A stretch of DNA of 15,303 nt from the NCBI GenBank assembly GCA_004297315.1, contig SCTU01000118.1, positions 1 to 15,303 of the forward strand. The letters are read 5' to 3'. The notes below the pieces were generated by a model. The model was not told the origin of the DNA, ran no database searches, and saw nothing but the letters and a program-made list of their open reading frames with translations. This stretch comes from Dehalococcoidia bacterium. GTDB lineage: Bacteria; Chloroflexota; Dehalococcoidia; UBA2979. This document shows positions 4,903 through 12,340 of this stretch, piece after piece. Every line of letters begins with the position of its first letter. The first letter of the stretch is position 1. Made by a program: the position numbers and the translations under genes.

Positions 4903-6012
4903 ATGGCCAAATTTGAACCGGTTACCGATCCCGCCGGACTCCTCGCTTTTACTGTCAGCGCCATCCGCCCGGCGGATCGCGTCGCGGCCGGTGGGGCCGA
5001 TGCCCGGCAGGGCCGCCTGACAAAGCCCCCCGGGGCGCTCGGCAGACTCGAATCGCTTGCGACGCGGATCGCCGGGATTACCGGCCTGGAGCGCCCGCGC
5101 CTCGACCAGCGGCTCGTGATCGTGGCCGCTGGAGACCATGGCGTAACGGCGCAGGGCGTTTCCGCGTACCCGGCTGAGGTCACCGCGCAGATGGTCGCGA
5201 ACTTCCTAGCGGGCGGCGCCGCGATCAACGTCCTGGCCAAGCACGCCGGCGCCCGCGTACGCGTCGTCGACGCGGGCGTCCGGGGCGAGATACCTGATCA
5301 TTCTGACCTCCTTCGCCTCCGCCTCGGCCCGGGCACGGATGACATCTCGCGGGGCCCCGCGATGTCCCGCGCGCTCGCCGAACGCTCTCTCGCCGAGGGC
5401 ATCGCGCTCTTCGAGCGTGAACGAACGGCAGACGGCATCCAGATCGTCGCGCTGGGCGAGATGGGCATCGGCAACAGCACGAGCGCCGCTGCGATCATCG
5501 CCGCCACCACCGGCCTCGCGCCGCGCACGGTCACCGGCCGCGGCACTGGCGTGGACGATGCGCACTTCGAACTCAAGGTCGCGGCGGTCGAGCGCGCGCT
5601 GCACGTCAACCAGCCGGACCGCATGGACGGCGTCGGAATGCTCGCTGCGCTCGGGGGCTTCGAGATCGGCGTGCTGGCCGGCGCGTACCTTGCGGCCGCA
5701 GCGGCCCGCGTCCCTGCCGTCATCGACGGCGTGATCTCCAGCGCGGCCGCGCTGATCGCGGCGGCCATCGCGCCCAACGCCGTCGACTCATTCGTCGCGT
5801 CGCATCTGTCGGTCGAGCCGGGACATCTCGCGGCACTCCGCCACCTCCGGCTTGAGCCGGTGCTCGACCTCAACATGCGCCTTGGCGAAGGATCGGGCGC
5901 GGCACTGGCGATCTCGCTCTGCGTGGCTGCCTGCCGCCTGCTCGACGAAATGGCGACGTTCGACGAGGCGGGCGTCTCCGACTCCGACGCGGCGGTGGAG
6001 CCAGAGGCCTAG
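4903..6012 (+). CDS. cobT: Nicotinate-nucleotide--dimethylbenzimidazole phosphoribosyltransferase CobT
   Basis: The 369-residue enzyme moves phosphoribose from nicotinate mononucleotide to 5,6-dimethylbenzimidazole, making the alpha-ribazole phosphate lower ligand of cobalamin. Visible landmarks are K-P-P-G-A-L-G-R-L-E near the N-terminus, A-G-D-H-G-V at 76-81, the G-E-M-G-I-G-N-S-T loop at 185-193, and M-R-L-G-E-G-S-G-A, in which Glu329 is the catalytic base (Glu317 in Salmonella). Length is normal (about 350 in the family) plus a short acidic tail. The frame is open from 4846, but ATG at 4903 begins where homology starts and has a -10-like hexamer 6 bases ahead. It is followed after one base by cobS. 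The substrate base need not be dimethylbenzimidazole; the sequence does not tell. Confidence 0.95.
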   Translation: MAKFEPVTDPAGLLAFTVSAIRPADRVAAGGADARQGRLTKPPGALGRLESLATRIAGITGLERPRLDQRLVIVAAGDHGVTAQGVSAYPAEVTAQMVANFLAGGAAINVLAKHAGARVRVVDAGVRGEIPDHSDLLRLRLGPGTDDISRGPAMSRALAERSLAEGIALFERERTADGIQIVALGEMGIGNSTSAAAIIAATTGLAPRTVTGRGTGVDDAHFELKVAAVERALHVNQPDRMDGVGMLAALGGFEIGVLAGAYLAAAAARVPAVIDGVISSAAALIAAAIAPNAVDSFVASHLSVEPGHLAALRHLRLEPVLDLNMRLGEGSGAALAISLCVAACRLLDEMATFDEAGVSDSDAAVEPEA

Positions 6013-6013
6013 C

Positions 6014-6787
6014 GTGCGCCTCCTCGCTGGCGCGCCGATCGCGCTCGAATTCCTCACCCCGCTCCGGCTGCGCCGTGTGCAGACATACGACGACCGGACG
6101 TTTGCGGAGGCGCTCGGCTGGTATCCGCTGATCGGCCTGCTGATCGGCGTCTGCATGTGGGCGATGGACCGCGCGCTAAGCGAACTCCTGCCGCCGGTGC
6201 CGACCGCCGTCTTGCTGGTGGCCTTCCTGGCCCTCGCCTCCGGCGGCCTCCACCTCGACGGTGTGGCGGATACCGCCGACGGGATGGCGGTGCAGGGCGA
6301 TCGGGCCGAGCGCCTGGGGGTGATGAGCGAGGGCAACACCGGGCCGGCCGGCGTCATGGCGCTACTGCTGGTGCTGATGGCGGAGTGGGCGGCGATCGTC
6401 TCCCTGGACGGGTCGGTCCGCGCGCCCGCATTGATCGTCGCTCCGGCCCTCGGCCGTTGGGCCGTGGTGCCGGTCGGCCTGCTGTTCCGGCCCGCCCGGC
6501 CGCGCGGGCTGGGACATGCGATGCAGACGGCGATGCTCCCGATCGCCGCGCCGTTGGCCACGCTCTTCGGCGTGGGGGCAGCCGTCGCGCTCTTCGGACT
6601 CGCGGGCGTCGTGCTTGTGATCGCCGCCACCGTCGCGGCCCTGCTGATCGCCAGCCTGGCGGCGCGTCTGCTCGAGGGTGTCACCGGAGACGTCTTCGGC
6701 GCGGCGATCGAGGTTTCCCAGGTCGTGGTCTGGCTCTCACTCGTCGCCGCCGGGATGCACGGCTGGGCCGAGCCGCTGGTCGGCTAG
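6014..6787 (+). CDS. cobS: Adenosylcobinamide-GDP ribazoletransferase (cobalamin synthase) CobS
   Basis: The product is a 257-residue integral membrane enzyme joining adenosylcobinamide-GDP to alpha-ribazole (phosphate). It opens with F-L-T-P-L-R-L-R, typical of CobS. The metal-binding motif D-G-V-A-D-T-A-D-G is at 82-90, and hydrophobic helices occur at about 35-50, 63-78, 112-130, 140-158, 174-195, 197-215 and 236-248. E-G-V-T-G-D-V-F-G-A at 221-230 is the second conserved block. The usual 'I-M-(K/R)-D-x-R-x-G' after the first motif reads V-M-S-E-G-N-T-G here, an unusual variant. The start is GTG at 6014-6016 with AGAGG about 8 bases upstream inside the cobT end; the frame runs further back only as overlap with cobT. 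It ends 3 bases before cobU. Confidence 0.93.
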   Translation: MRLLAGAPIALEFLTPLRLRRVQTYDDRTFAEALGWYPLIGLLIGVCMWAMDRALSELLPPVPTAVLLVAFLALASGGLHLDGVADTADGMAVQGDRAERLGVMSEGNTGPAGVMALLLVLMAEWAAIVSLDGSVRAPALIVAPALGRWAVVPVGLLFRPARPRGLGHAMQTAMLPIAAPLATLFGVGAAVALFGLAGVVLVIAATVAALLIASLAARLLEGVTGDVFGAAIEVSQVVVWLSLVAAGMHGWAEPLVG

Positions 6788-6790
6788 CGC

Positions 6791-7354
6791 GTGGGCCAGA
6801 TCTGGTTCGTCACCGGCGGCGCGCGCAGCGGGAAGTCCGCCTTCGCCGAGCGCCTCGCGGGCGGCCTCGGCCGGTCCGTCACCTACGTCGCGACGCTCGA
6901 GCCGCTGGACGCCGAGATGCGCGTCCGCATCGCGCGCCATCAGGCGCAACGCCCAGCCTCGTGGCGCACCGTGGAGGCCTCGCGCGCCCCGCTGGAGGCC
7001 GTCCGGTCGACGCCGCCCGGCGATACCGTCCTGCTCGACTGCCTCTCGCTCTGGGTCTCGAACCGCCTGCTCGACCTGGATACCGAGACGCCCTCGACCC
7101 AGGAGGTCGATGCCCTCAATGCCGCGATCGCGGCCGAGACGCGCGAATTGTTGGACCAGCTCACGCGGCGCGAGGGTGCGTCCGTGCTGGTCAGTAACGA
7201 GGTGGGCAGCGGACTCGTTCCCGAGTACGCGCTGGGCCGCGCCTACCGCGACCTGTTGGGCCGTGTGAACCAGCAGGTCGCGCAGACAGCGACGCGCGCC
7301 TGGCTGTGTGTCGCCGGGCGCGCACTGGAGTTGCCCGCTGCGGACGACCGCTAG
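6791..7354 (+). CDS. cobU: Adenosylcobinamide kinase / adenosylcobinamide-phosphate guanylyltransferase CobU
   Basis: The 187-residue bifunctional enzyme phosphorylates adenosylcobinamide and then transfers GMP to it. Walker A is G-G-A-R-S-G-K-S at 9-16. The R-I-A-R-H-Q-A-Q-R-P-A-S-W-R-T segment places His50 as the residue guanylylated in Salmonella (His46). L-L-D-C-L-S-L-W is at 81-88, and V-S-N-E-V-G-S-G-L-V-P with R-A-Y-R-D-L-L-G-R-V-N-Q complete the family signature. The start is GTG 3 bases after cobS, with no strong ribosome binding site, so translation is probably coupled. Its TAG stop overlaps the stop of the convergent protease gene within a single CTAG. Confidence 0.95.
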   Translation: MGQIWFVTGGARSGKSAFAERLAGGLGRSVTYVATLEPLDAEMRVRIARHQAQRPASWRTVEASRAPLEAVRSTPPGDTVLLDCLSLWVSNRLLDLDTETPSTQEVDALNAAIAAETRELLDQLTRREGASVLVSNEVGSGLVPEYALGRAYRDLLGRVNQQVAQTATRAWLCVAGRALELPAADDR

Positions 7355-8493
7355 CGCAGGTCCCACTCCTGCAATTCAGCAGAGACGGTCATCGACTGGC
7401 CGTTGCGGACGAGTTCGACCTTCACCGCCTCACCAACCTCGTGCTTGTCGATCGCGCGCGCGAGTTCCTCGAAGTTTCGTACGGGCTGGCCCCCGACGGC
7501 CGTGATGACGTCGCCGCCGGCACCCGTCGTCCGCGCAGTGGTGCCCCGAGACGCGGCCTGGATGCCCGCACGCGCCGCTGCGCCACCTGGCGTGACCCCC
7601 GTGACGTACACACCTCGGGTCACCCGCAGGCCGAGGTCGGCCGCTACGACATCATCGAGTTGGACGACGGAGATGCCCAGCAGCGGGTGCCGAACGTCCT
7701 GCCCCTTCGCCATCGAGGGCAGGAACCGCTGCGCCGTGTTGGACGGGATCGCGTAGCCCAGCCCGACGAAGAAGCGCCCGTTGGGGTTCTCGATCGAGGA
7801 GTTCACCCCGACCACCTCGCCCTTCAGGTTGAACAGCGGGCCGCCGGAGTTCCCCGGGTTCAACGCGGCGTCCGTCTGCAAGACGTCCCGGATCGCCCGC
7901 CCGGTGAAGGACGACGTCGAGACGCGGCCGGTCGCTGACACGATCCCGGCGCTGACGGAGAAGTTCTGGCCGAACGGGTTGCCGATCGCGAAGACCGCAT
8001 CCCCCACACGCACCGCGTCGGAGTCACCAAAGGTCACCGGTGTCAGCAGGTTCGAGGCGACCTCAACCTTCAGGACGGCCAGGTCGCTGCCCGGGTCGGA
8101 ACCCAGCACGGTCGCCTTGGACGCCGTCCCGTCCGCGAGCATGACCTTCAGGTCGCGCTGGCCCTCGATCACGTGGTAGTTGGTGAGGATCCGCCCCTCG
8201 CGGTCGAGCACCATGCCCGTCCCGCTGGATCCGGCGGTGCCGGTGGCGTTTGTCGCGGACGACTCGATGCGGACGACGGACGGACGCACGCGCTCGACGA
8301 CGTCCGCGATCCCGCCTGCCTGCGCGCCCGTGGTCTGCTGTACCGGCACCGACGGACGCGGGGCGGCTGGACTGATGTTCGTGACGGTCGTCGACCCACC
8401 AAACGCGCTCAACGCGACCGCCCCACCGATCAGGGCCGAGGCGACGACGACCCCCGCCACCGCCGAGAGCAACCAGCCGTTGACACGCGTCAT
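7351..8493 (-). CDS. htrA: HtrA/DegP-type serine protease with PDZ domain
   Basis: The 380-residue product is anchored or exported by a helix at about residues 7-30 and followed by a Pro/Thr/Gln-rich linker. The trypsin-like domain runs from about 62 to 260 with an intact triad: His107 in L-T-N-Y-H-V-I, Asp137 in G-S-D-L-A-V-L, and Ser216 in N-P-G-N-S-G-G-P-L. One PDZ domain spans about 270-375 (L-L-G-I-S-V-V through G-D-V-I-T-A-V-G-G-Q-P-V). Such proteases degrade or sense misfolded envelope proteins. The ATG at 8491-8493 has GGGAGG 6 bases upstream. A short insertion (S-R-G-T-T-A-R-T-T-G-A-G) sits in the PDZ domain. It converges on cobU and is not part of the cobalamin operon. Confidence 0.95.
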   Translation of the reverse strand: MTRVNGWLLSAVAGVVVASALIGGAVALSAFGGSTTVTNISPAAPRPSVPVQQTTGAQAGGIADVVERVRPSVVRIESSATNATGTAGSSGTGMVLDREGRILTNYHVIEGQRDLKVMLADGTASKATVLGSDPGSDLAVLKVEVASNLLTPVTFGDSDAVRVGDAVFAIGNPFGQNFSVSAGIVSATGRVSTSSFTGRAIRDVLQTDAALNPGNSGGPLFNLKGEVVGVNSSIENPNGRFFVGLGYAIPSNTAQRFLPSMAKGQDVRHPLLGISVVQLDDVVAADLGLRVTRGVYVTGVTPGGAAARAGIQAASRGTTARTTGAGGDVITAVGGQPVRNFEELARAIDKHEVGEAVKVELVRNGQSMTVSAELQEWDLR

Positions 8494-8634
8494 GTCGAGC
8501 CTCCCGGGTCAGACCGTCTCACCCCGTGCGGGTGACACCTGCCGATCGTGGCGCGGAGACGTGATCACACCACCGGACGGGCGTTAAGCAAACGTGAAGC
8601 AATGGTACGGTGCGCCATCCGCCTGGCGGTCGCC

Positions 8635-9441
8635 TCAGCGCTCGAAACTGGGCTTGCGCTTCTCCTGGAAGGCCCGGATGCCCTCCCGGGCGTCCTCGGT
8701 CGACTGGACGATGGTCATGGCGGCCTGTGCCGCGTCCAACGCCTCGGGGAACGTCTGGCCCATTGCGTGGTAGACGAGGCGCTTCGTGAGTTGCATCGCA
8801 ATCCGCGGACCGTCCGCCAGGCGCAGGGCGTACGCCCGCGTCTCTGCGATGAGTTCCTCGTGCGGCACGACCTTCGAGACGTAGCCGATTTCCAGCGCGC
8901 GGTCGGCGCCGAACAGTTCGCCACTCCAGAGCAGTTCCAGCGCCCGCGGCAGGCCGACGATCCGGGGCAGCAGCCACGCGCCGCCATCACCCGGGATCAG
9001 CCCGACGTTTACGTAGCTCATCGCGAAGCGCGCCTGCGCGGAGGCGATGCGGATGTCCGCCATGCTCGCCATGTCCATGCCCGCCCCCGTCGCTGCCCCG
9101 TTGATCGCAGCGATGTACGGCTTGTCGAGTTGCTGCACCGCCAGCGGCACGCGGTGGACGGTATAGCGCAGTGAGTTGCGCCGGTCCTCCGCGCTCCTTC
9201 CCACCATCAAGATCCGGTCGTCCTCGCTGCCGATCGCCTGCAGGTCGGCGCCCGCGCAGAACGCCCGCCCCGCGCCGGTCACGATCACGGCGCGGACACC
9301 GTCGTCTGCGGCGGCACGTCGCAGCGCGTCTTCCCACTCGGACAGCAGTTCCGCGCTGAACGAGTTCATCCGCTCCGGACGGTTGAGCGTGATGGTCACG
9401 ATGCGTTCGCTCACCTCGTACTGGATCGCCTGGTAATCCAC
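8635..9441 (-). CDS. Crotonase (enoyl-CoA hydratase/isomerase) superfamily protein
   Basis: The 268-residue product has the crotonase fold. The oxyanion-hole segments are F-C-A-G-A-D-L at 61-67 and N-G-A-A-T-G-A-G-M-D at 114-123. V-G-L-I-P-G-D-G-G-A-W-L-L-P-R at 146-160 and the C-terminal F-Q-E-K-R-K-P-S-F complete the family pattern. Aligned to rat mitochondrial hydratase, the two catalytic glutamates (Glu144 and Glu164) correspond to Asp123 and Tyr143, so ordinary water addition is doubtful. The GTG start at 9439-9441 has GGAGGAGG 5 bases upstream. It is not in an operon with a visible acyl-CoA gene. An isomerase, hydrolase or lyase within the superfamily is possible; the substrate is unknown. 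Confidence 0.9.
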   Translation of the reverse strand: MDYQAIQYEVSERIVTITLNRPERMNSFSAELLSEWEDALRRAAADDGVRAVIVTGAGRAFCAGADLQAIGSEDDRILMVGRSAEDRRNSLRYTVHRVPLAVQQLDKPYIAAINGAATGAGMDMASMADIRIASAQARFAMSYVNVGLIPGDGGAWLLPRIVGLPRALELLWSGELFGADRALEIGYVSKVVPHEELIAETRAYALRLADGPRIAMQLTKRLVYHAMGQTFPEALDAAQAAMTIVQSTEDAREGIRAFQEKRKPSFER

Positions 9442-9560
9442 CGCAACCTCCTCCGGCCACCCAGCGACGGCAACCGGGAGTCTACACGCGAGTCGGCGAA
9501 TTGCCTCACGCCCTTGCGTCGCGGTAGGGCCACCGGTGGAAGAAGCGGGGCGCGAAGCGG

Positions 9561-9566
9561 TACGGT
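9561..9566 (+). promoter_or_regulatory. -10-like element at leaderless spacing before the lipoprotein gene
   Basis: TACGGT ends exactly 6 bases before the ATG at 9573, the same geometry as at cobT. There is no ribosome binding site upstream of that ATG. No good -35 is seen. Confidence 0.35.
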
Positions 9567-9572
9567 GCGCGG

Positions 9573-11165
9573 ATGCGACCCGTCCGCGCCCGCTGGGCGC
9601 TCTACCCCTGCCTGCTCGCGTTTGTCATGGTCCTCGGAGGATGCGACCGCGCGGCTAACGTCATCCCCGGCGGCGGGAAACCGACTTCGACCGCCACCAC
9701 GGCGCCCGGCGACGTCACCGTCGGCCCGCGCGTAGGGCCGGGCCAGACTTCGGTCGACGTCGGCGACGCCAGCCTCGCCCGGGCCATCGTGCAGGTCATC
9801 CCGACGCAGGAGGACGGCACGCCCGTGCGCGTGGGGACGGGCGTCGTCATCGACTCCGCGCGGCGGCTCGTCCTCACCTCGTATCCGGTCGTGCGCCCCT
9901 ACAGGGCCGACGGGGGCCCCGCCTACGCCACCATTCGGCTGGCCACCAGCCGCGAGGCGGGCAGCGCGCCGAAGCCCGAGTACGAGGCCATACTCCTCGT
10001 CAGCGACCAGGGCACGGGCATGGCGATCCTCCGCGTCACCAGCCCGCTCTACGGCGCGCCCGCCTTCGACCTACCGGCCGTGGTGCCCGGCGACGCCACC
10101 GGGATCACGCCCGGCACGGCGATCCGCCTCTTCGGCTACCCGGGCGCGGGCGCGGCGCAGGACGTGCTCACCGTGCAGCGAGGCGCCGTGAGCGGCCAGC
10201 GCAGCGAGGCGGGACAGCCGAGCCGGCTCTGGCTCAAGACGGCAGCCCGCATGCCCGCCGGGGCGGCCGGAGGCCCGGTGTTCAACCAGGCCGGCGCGCT
10301 CATCGGCATCCTGCTCCAGGAGGTCTACAACCCGAAGGCGCAAGTCGGCCAGCTGCGTCCGCTCGACCGCGTGAACGCACTGATCGAGGAGGCCCAGAAG
10401 GCCGAGGACGGCTTCCGACAGATCCCCCCGCTCTACGCGCAGGACACGGGCGGTGGCGTGCCACGTCCAATCGGGCAGGACGGCATCCGTATCGGCAAGA
10501 TCTCGTTCGCGCTCAGCGCCATTGACACGCCCGCGGGGCGAGACCTCTTCGACTACGACGACACCTTCAAGGCCGGCGGCGCGGCGCTGTACTACGAGTA
10601 CACGGTGGAAGGCGTCCCGGATGGCACGGTGATCGAGGAGCGCTGGTTCCTCGACGACATCCGGCAGGACTCGGTCTCCTCGTCGGCGGCGTGGAAGGGC
10701 GGGACGTTCGGGGTCGTCAACGACCGCATCACGATCCCGGGGACGGGCGGCCTGCCCTCGGGACGTTGGCGCGTCGAGGTCTGGACGGGCAGCGTGCTAC
10801 GGGCGCGCGGCGTCGCCTACGTCGGCTCCCGCCCCACCTCTGAGCCGGCGGCGAGGAACTTCGCCGCAGGCTCGCTCGCCTCGGCCGACGGTGGCTCGCC
10901 TGCGGCAGCGCCCCGTTCTGGCCCGTCGCAGTTGCTGGGGTTCTTCGACTACACCGGCATGGAGGGCGTGGACTTCATCCAGTGGATCGCGTTCCGCAAC
11001 AACCAGCGCGTGTACCAGTCTCCGGCGATCGCCTGGAACGGCGGCGATGCAGGCCGGTTCTGGGTCGGCGTCCGGCTGCCGGACGGCATCGCGGCCGGTT
11101 CGTGGGAGATCGAGGTCCGCGCGGACAGCAAGATCATCGCCGTCATCCCCGCACGCGTGCCGTGA
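9573..11165 (+). CDS. Lipoprotein with catalytically dead trypsin-like domain and two related C-terminal beta-rich segments
   Basis: The 530-residue product starts with a lipoprotein signal: hydrophobic stretch 9-21 and lipobox L-G-G-C, making Cys24 the lipidated residue. A Pro/Gly/Thr linker leads to an HtrA-like domain at about 68-275: G-T-G-V-V-I-D at 88-94, L-T-S-Y-P-V-V at 101-107, M-A-I-L-R-V at 150-155 and A-G-A-A-G-G-P-V-F at 229-237. At the three catalytic positions I read Pro105 for His, Gly149 for Asp and Ala232 for Ser, so it should not cleave. Two C-terminal segments, about 305-418 and 453-528, share a hydrophobic opening, a W-x-G-G block and a final P-x-G-x-W-x-(V/I)-E-V strand, and look like repeated Ig-like sandwiches. 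It is probably a binding or scaffold protein at the cell surface. It is convergent with the transporter operon. Confidence 0.8.
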   Translation: MRPVRARWALYPCLLAFVMVLGGCDRAANVIPGGGKPTSTATTAPGDVTVGPRVGPGQTSVDVGDASLARAIVQVIPTQEDGTPVRVGTGVVIDSARRLVLTSYPVVRPYRADGGPAYATIRLATSREAGSAPKPEYEAILLVSDQGTGMAILRVTSPLYGAPAFDLPAVVPGDATGITPGTAIRLFGYPGAGAAQDVLTVQRGAVSGQRSEAGQPSRLWLKTAARMPAGAAGGPVFNQAGALIGILLQEVYNPKAQVGQLRPLDRVNALIEEAQKAEDGFRQIPPLYAQDTGGGVPRPIGQDGIRIGKISFALSAIDTPAGRDLFDYDDTFKAGGAALYYEYTVEGVPDGTVIEERWFLDDIRQDSVSSSAAWKGGTFGVVNDRITIPGTGGLPSGRWRVEVWTGSVLRARGVAYVGSRPTSEPAARNFAAGSLASADGGSPAAAPRSGPSQLLGFFDYTGMEGVDFIQWIAFRNNQRVYQSPAIAWNGGDAGRFWVGVRLPDGIAAGSWEIEVRADSKIIAVIPARVP

Positions 11166-11180
11166 TGAGGGGACTCGACG

Positions 11181-12260
11181 TCATTTGATCTCCCCACGCG
11201 TGTAGAGGCCGTCGACCAGGCGACTGTCGAAGGCCTGCGTGACGTCGGGCGTCTTCGGCAGCGCTTGGTACTTCACGAGCGTGTCCGCAAGCGCCTGCCA
11301 CTGCTCCTTCGATGAACGCCCAATGCCATCGGCCCGCCGCGCCGCCTCCAGGTCCTTCTCCAGCAGGAACCGCTGCTGTGCGGCGTCCGCCCCTGGCGCG
11401 TACTTCAGCACCACCTGCACTGCCTCGTCCGGATGGGCCTGCGTCCATACGACCGCGCGCAGCGTCGCCCGCAGGTACCGCTCGACGAGCGCCGGATCCT
11501 TCGTCAGCGTCTCGCGGTTCACCAGCGTCGTCAGGCCCAGCGTCGGCACACCGAAGTCCGCGGGGTCGAGGACAGTGACGTCCACTCCCGCCTTGCGGAC
11601 TGCGAACGGTTCGTTGCTCAGGAAGACCGGGTACACCTCCACCTGCTTCTCGATGAACGCGCGGACGTCGAACCCGACCGAGACGAGTTTCACGTCGTCG
11701 CGCTTCAGGCCAGCGCCCGCCAGCATCCCGTCGAGTTCCGCCGGGACGACGCCGGACTTAAAGCCAATCGTGCGGCCCTTCAGATCGGCCGGAGTCTTGA
11801 TGCCCGAATCCGCCCGCGCCAGATAGCCCTGGTCCCCGCGCTGGCCGTAGAGCGCAACCGCCACGACCGGCAGGCCGTCGCCAGACCGGCGAAGCACCTG
11901 GGCCGCCGTGGCGGTCGTGAACTGGACAGAGCCTTCGAGGAGGAACTTCAGGTGCTCGTCCGCGCCGGAAGAGTGTTTGATCTCGACGTCGAGGTTCTCG
12001 TCCGCAAAGAAGCCTTTCTCCTTCGCGACGTAGGCAGCCACAAACGGCAGATTCGCCTGCGGCCGGAAGCCTGCCATGAACGTCACCTTCGCCGGAGGTG
12101 GCTTCGGCGTCGGCGTGCTCGTGGCCACCGTCGAGGTGGGAGCGGGCGCGGGCGGCACGTTGTCGCCACTGCAGGCCACGACGGCCGTCGCGGCGAGCGC
12201 GACGAGCAGCGTCGCGAGACGGGTGACGGGGGACGTGCGGACGCGAAGGGCAAACGCCAT
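11181..12260 (-). CDS. ABC transporter substrate-binding lipoprotein, SsuA/THI5 (NMT1)-like
   Basis: The 359-residue product has a lipoprotein signal with lipobox V-V-A-C (Cys30), a Pro/Thr-rich linker, then a periplasmic-binding-type fold. Typical marks are K-E-K-G-F-F-A-D-E-N-L-D-V-E-I, D-L-K-G-R-T-I-G-F-K-S-G, and the late helix L-V-E-R-Y-L-R-A-T-L-R-A-V. This group binds aliphatic sulfonates, nitrate, thiamine pyrimidine precursors or riboflavin. The F-x-G-V-P-T-L-G-L-T-T-L pocket region leans towards the THI5/RibY side, but the ligand cannot be assigned. I take the ATG at 12258-12260, which has GAGGTG 7 bases ahead, rather than the GTG at 12267-12269. It is the last gene of the importer operon, 80 bases after the permease. 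Confidence 0.88.
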   Translation of the reverse strand: MAFALRVRTSPVTRLATLLVALAATAVVACSGDNVPPAPAPTSTVATSTPTPKPPPAKVTFMAGFRPQANLPFVAAYVAKEKGFFADENLDVEIKHSSGADEHLKFLLEGSVQFTTATAAQVLRRSGDGLPVVAVALYGQRGDQGYLARADSGIKTPADLKGRTIGFKSGVVPAELDGMLAGAGLKRDDVKLVSVGFDVRAFIEKQVEVYPVFLSNEPFAVRKAGVDVTVLDPADFGVPTLGLTTLVNRETLTKDPALVERYLRATLRAVVWTQAHPDEAVQVVLKYAPGADAAQQRFLLEKDLEAARRADGIGRSSKEQWQALADTLVKYQALPKTPDVTQAFDSRLVDGLYTRGEIK

Positions 12261-12340
12261 CGGAGACACCTCGGGTGACCGGGGCGTACATCCGCGAATG
12301 ACGCGGGCGCTGCACGCGAAGAGGATTTGGTCGGGCCGCC

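Noticed and set aside
5788..6684. Long minus-strand open frame opposite cobT and cobS
   Set aside because: Its sequence is Ser/Arg/Ala/Thr-rich without motifs and it lies wholly antisense to two recognised genes; long false frames are expected at this G+C.
6157..7197. 346-codon plus-strand frame over cobS and cobU
   Set aside because: Arg/Gly/Ala-rich product in a shifted frame; both frames beneath it have clear CobS and CobU motifs.
8494..8634. Repeat AAGCAA-ACGTG-AAGCAA and palindrome GTGATCAC upstream of the protease gene
   Set aside because: Short and single-copy; no -35/-10 pair or known operator fits, so chance is likely.
11433..12278. Plus-strand frame opposite the substrate-binding protein
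   Set aside because: Arg/His/Asp-rich with no domain pattern; the minus strand carries a lipobox and transporter motifs.
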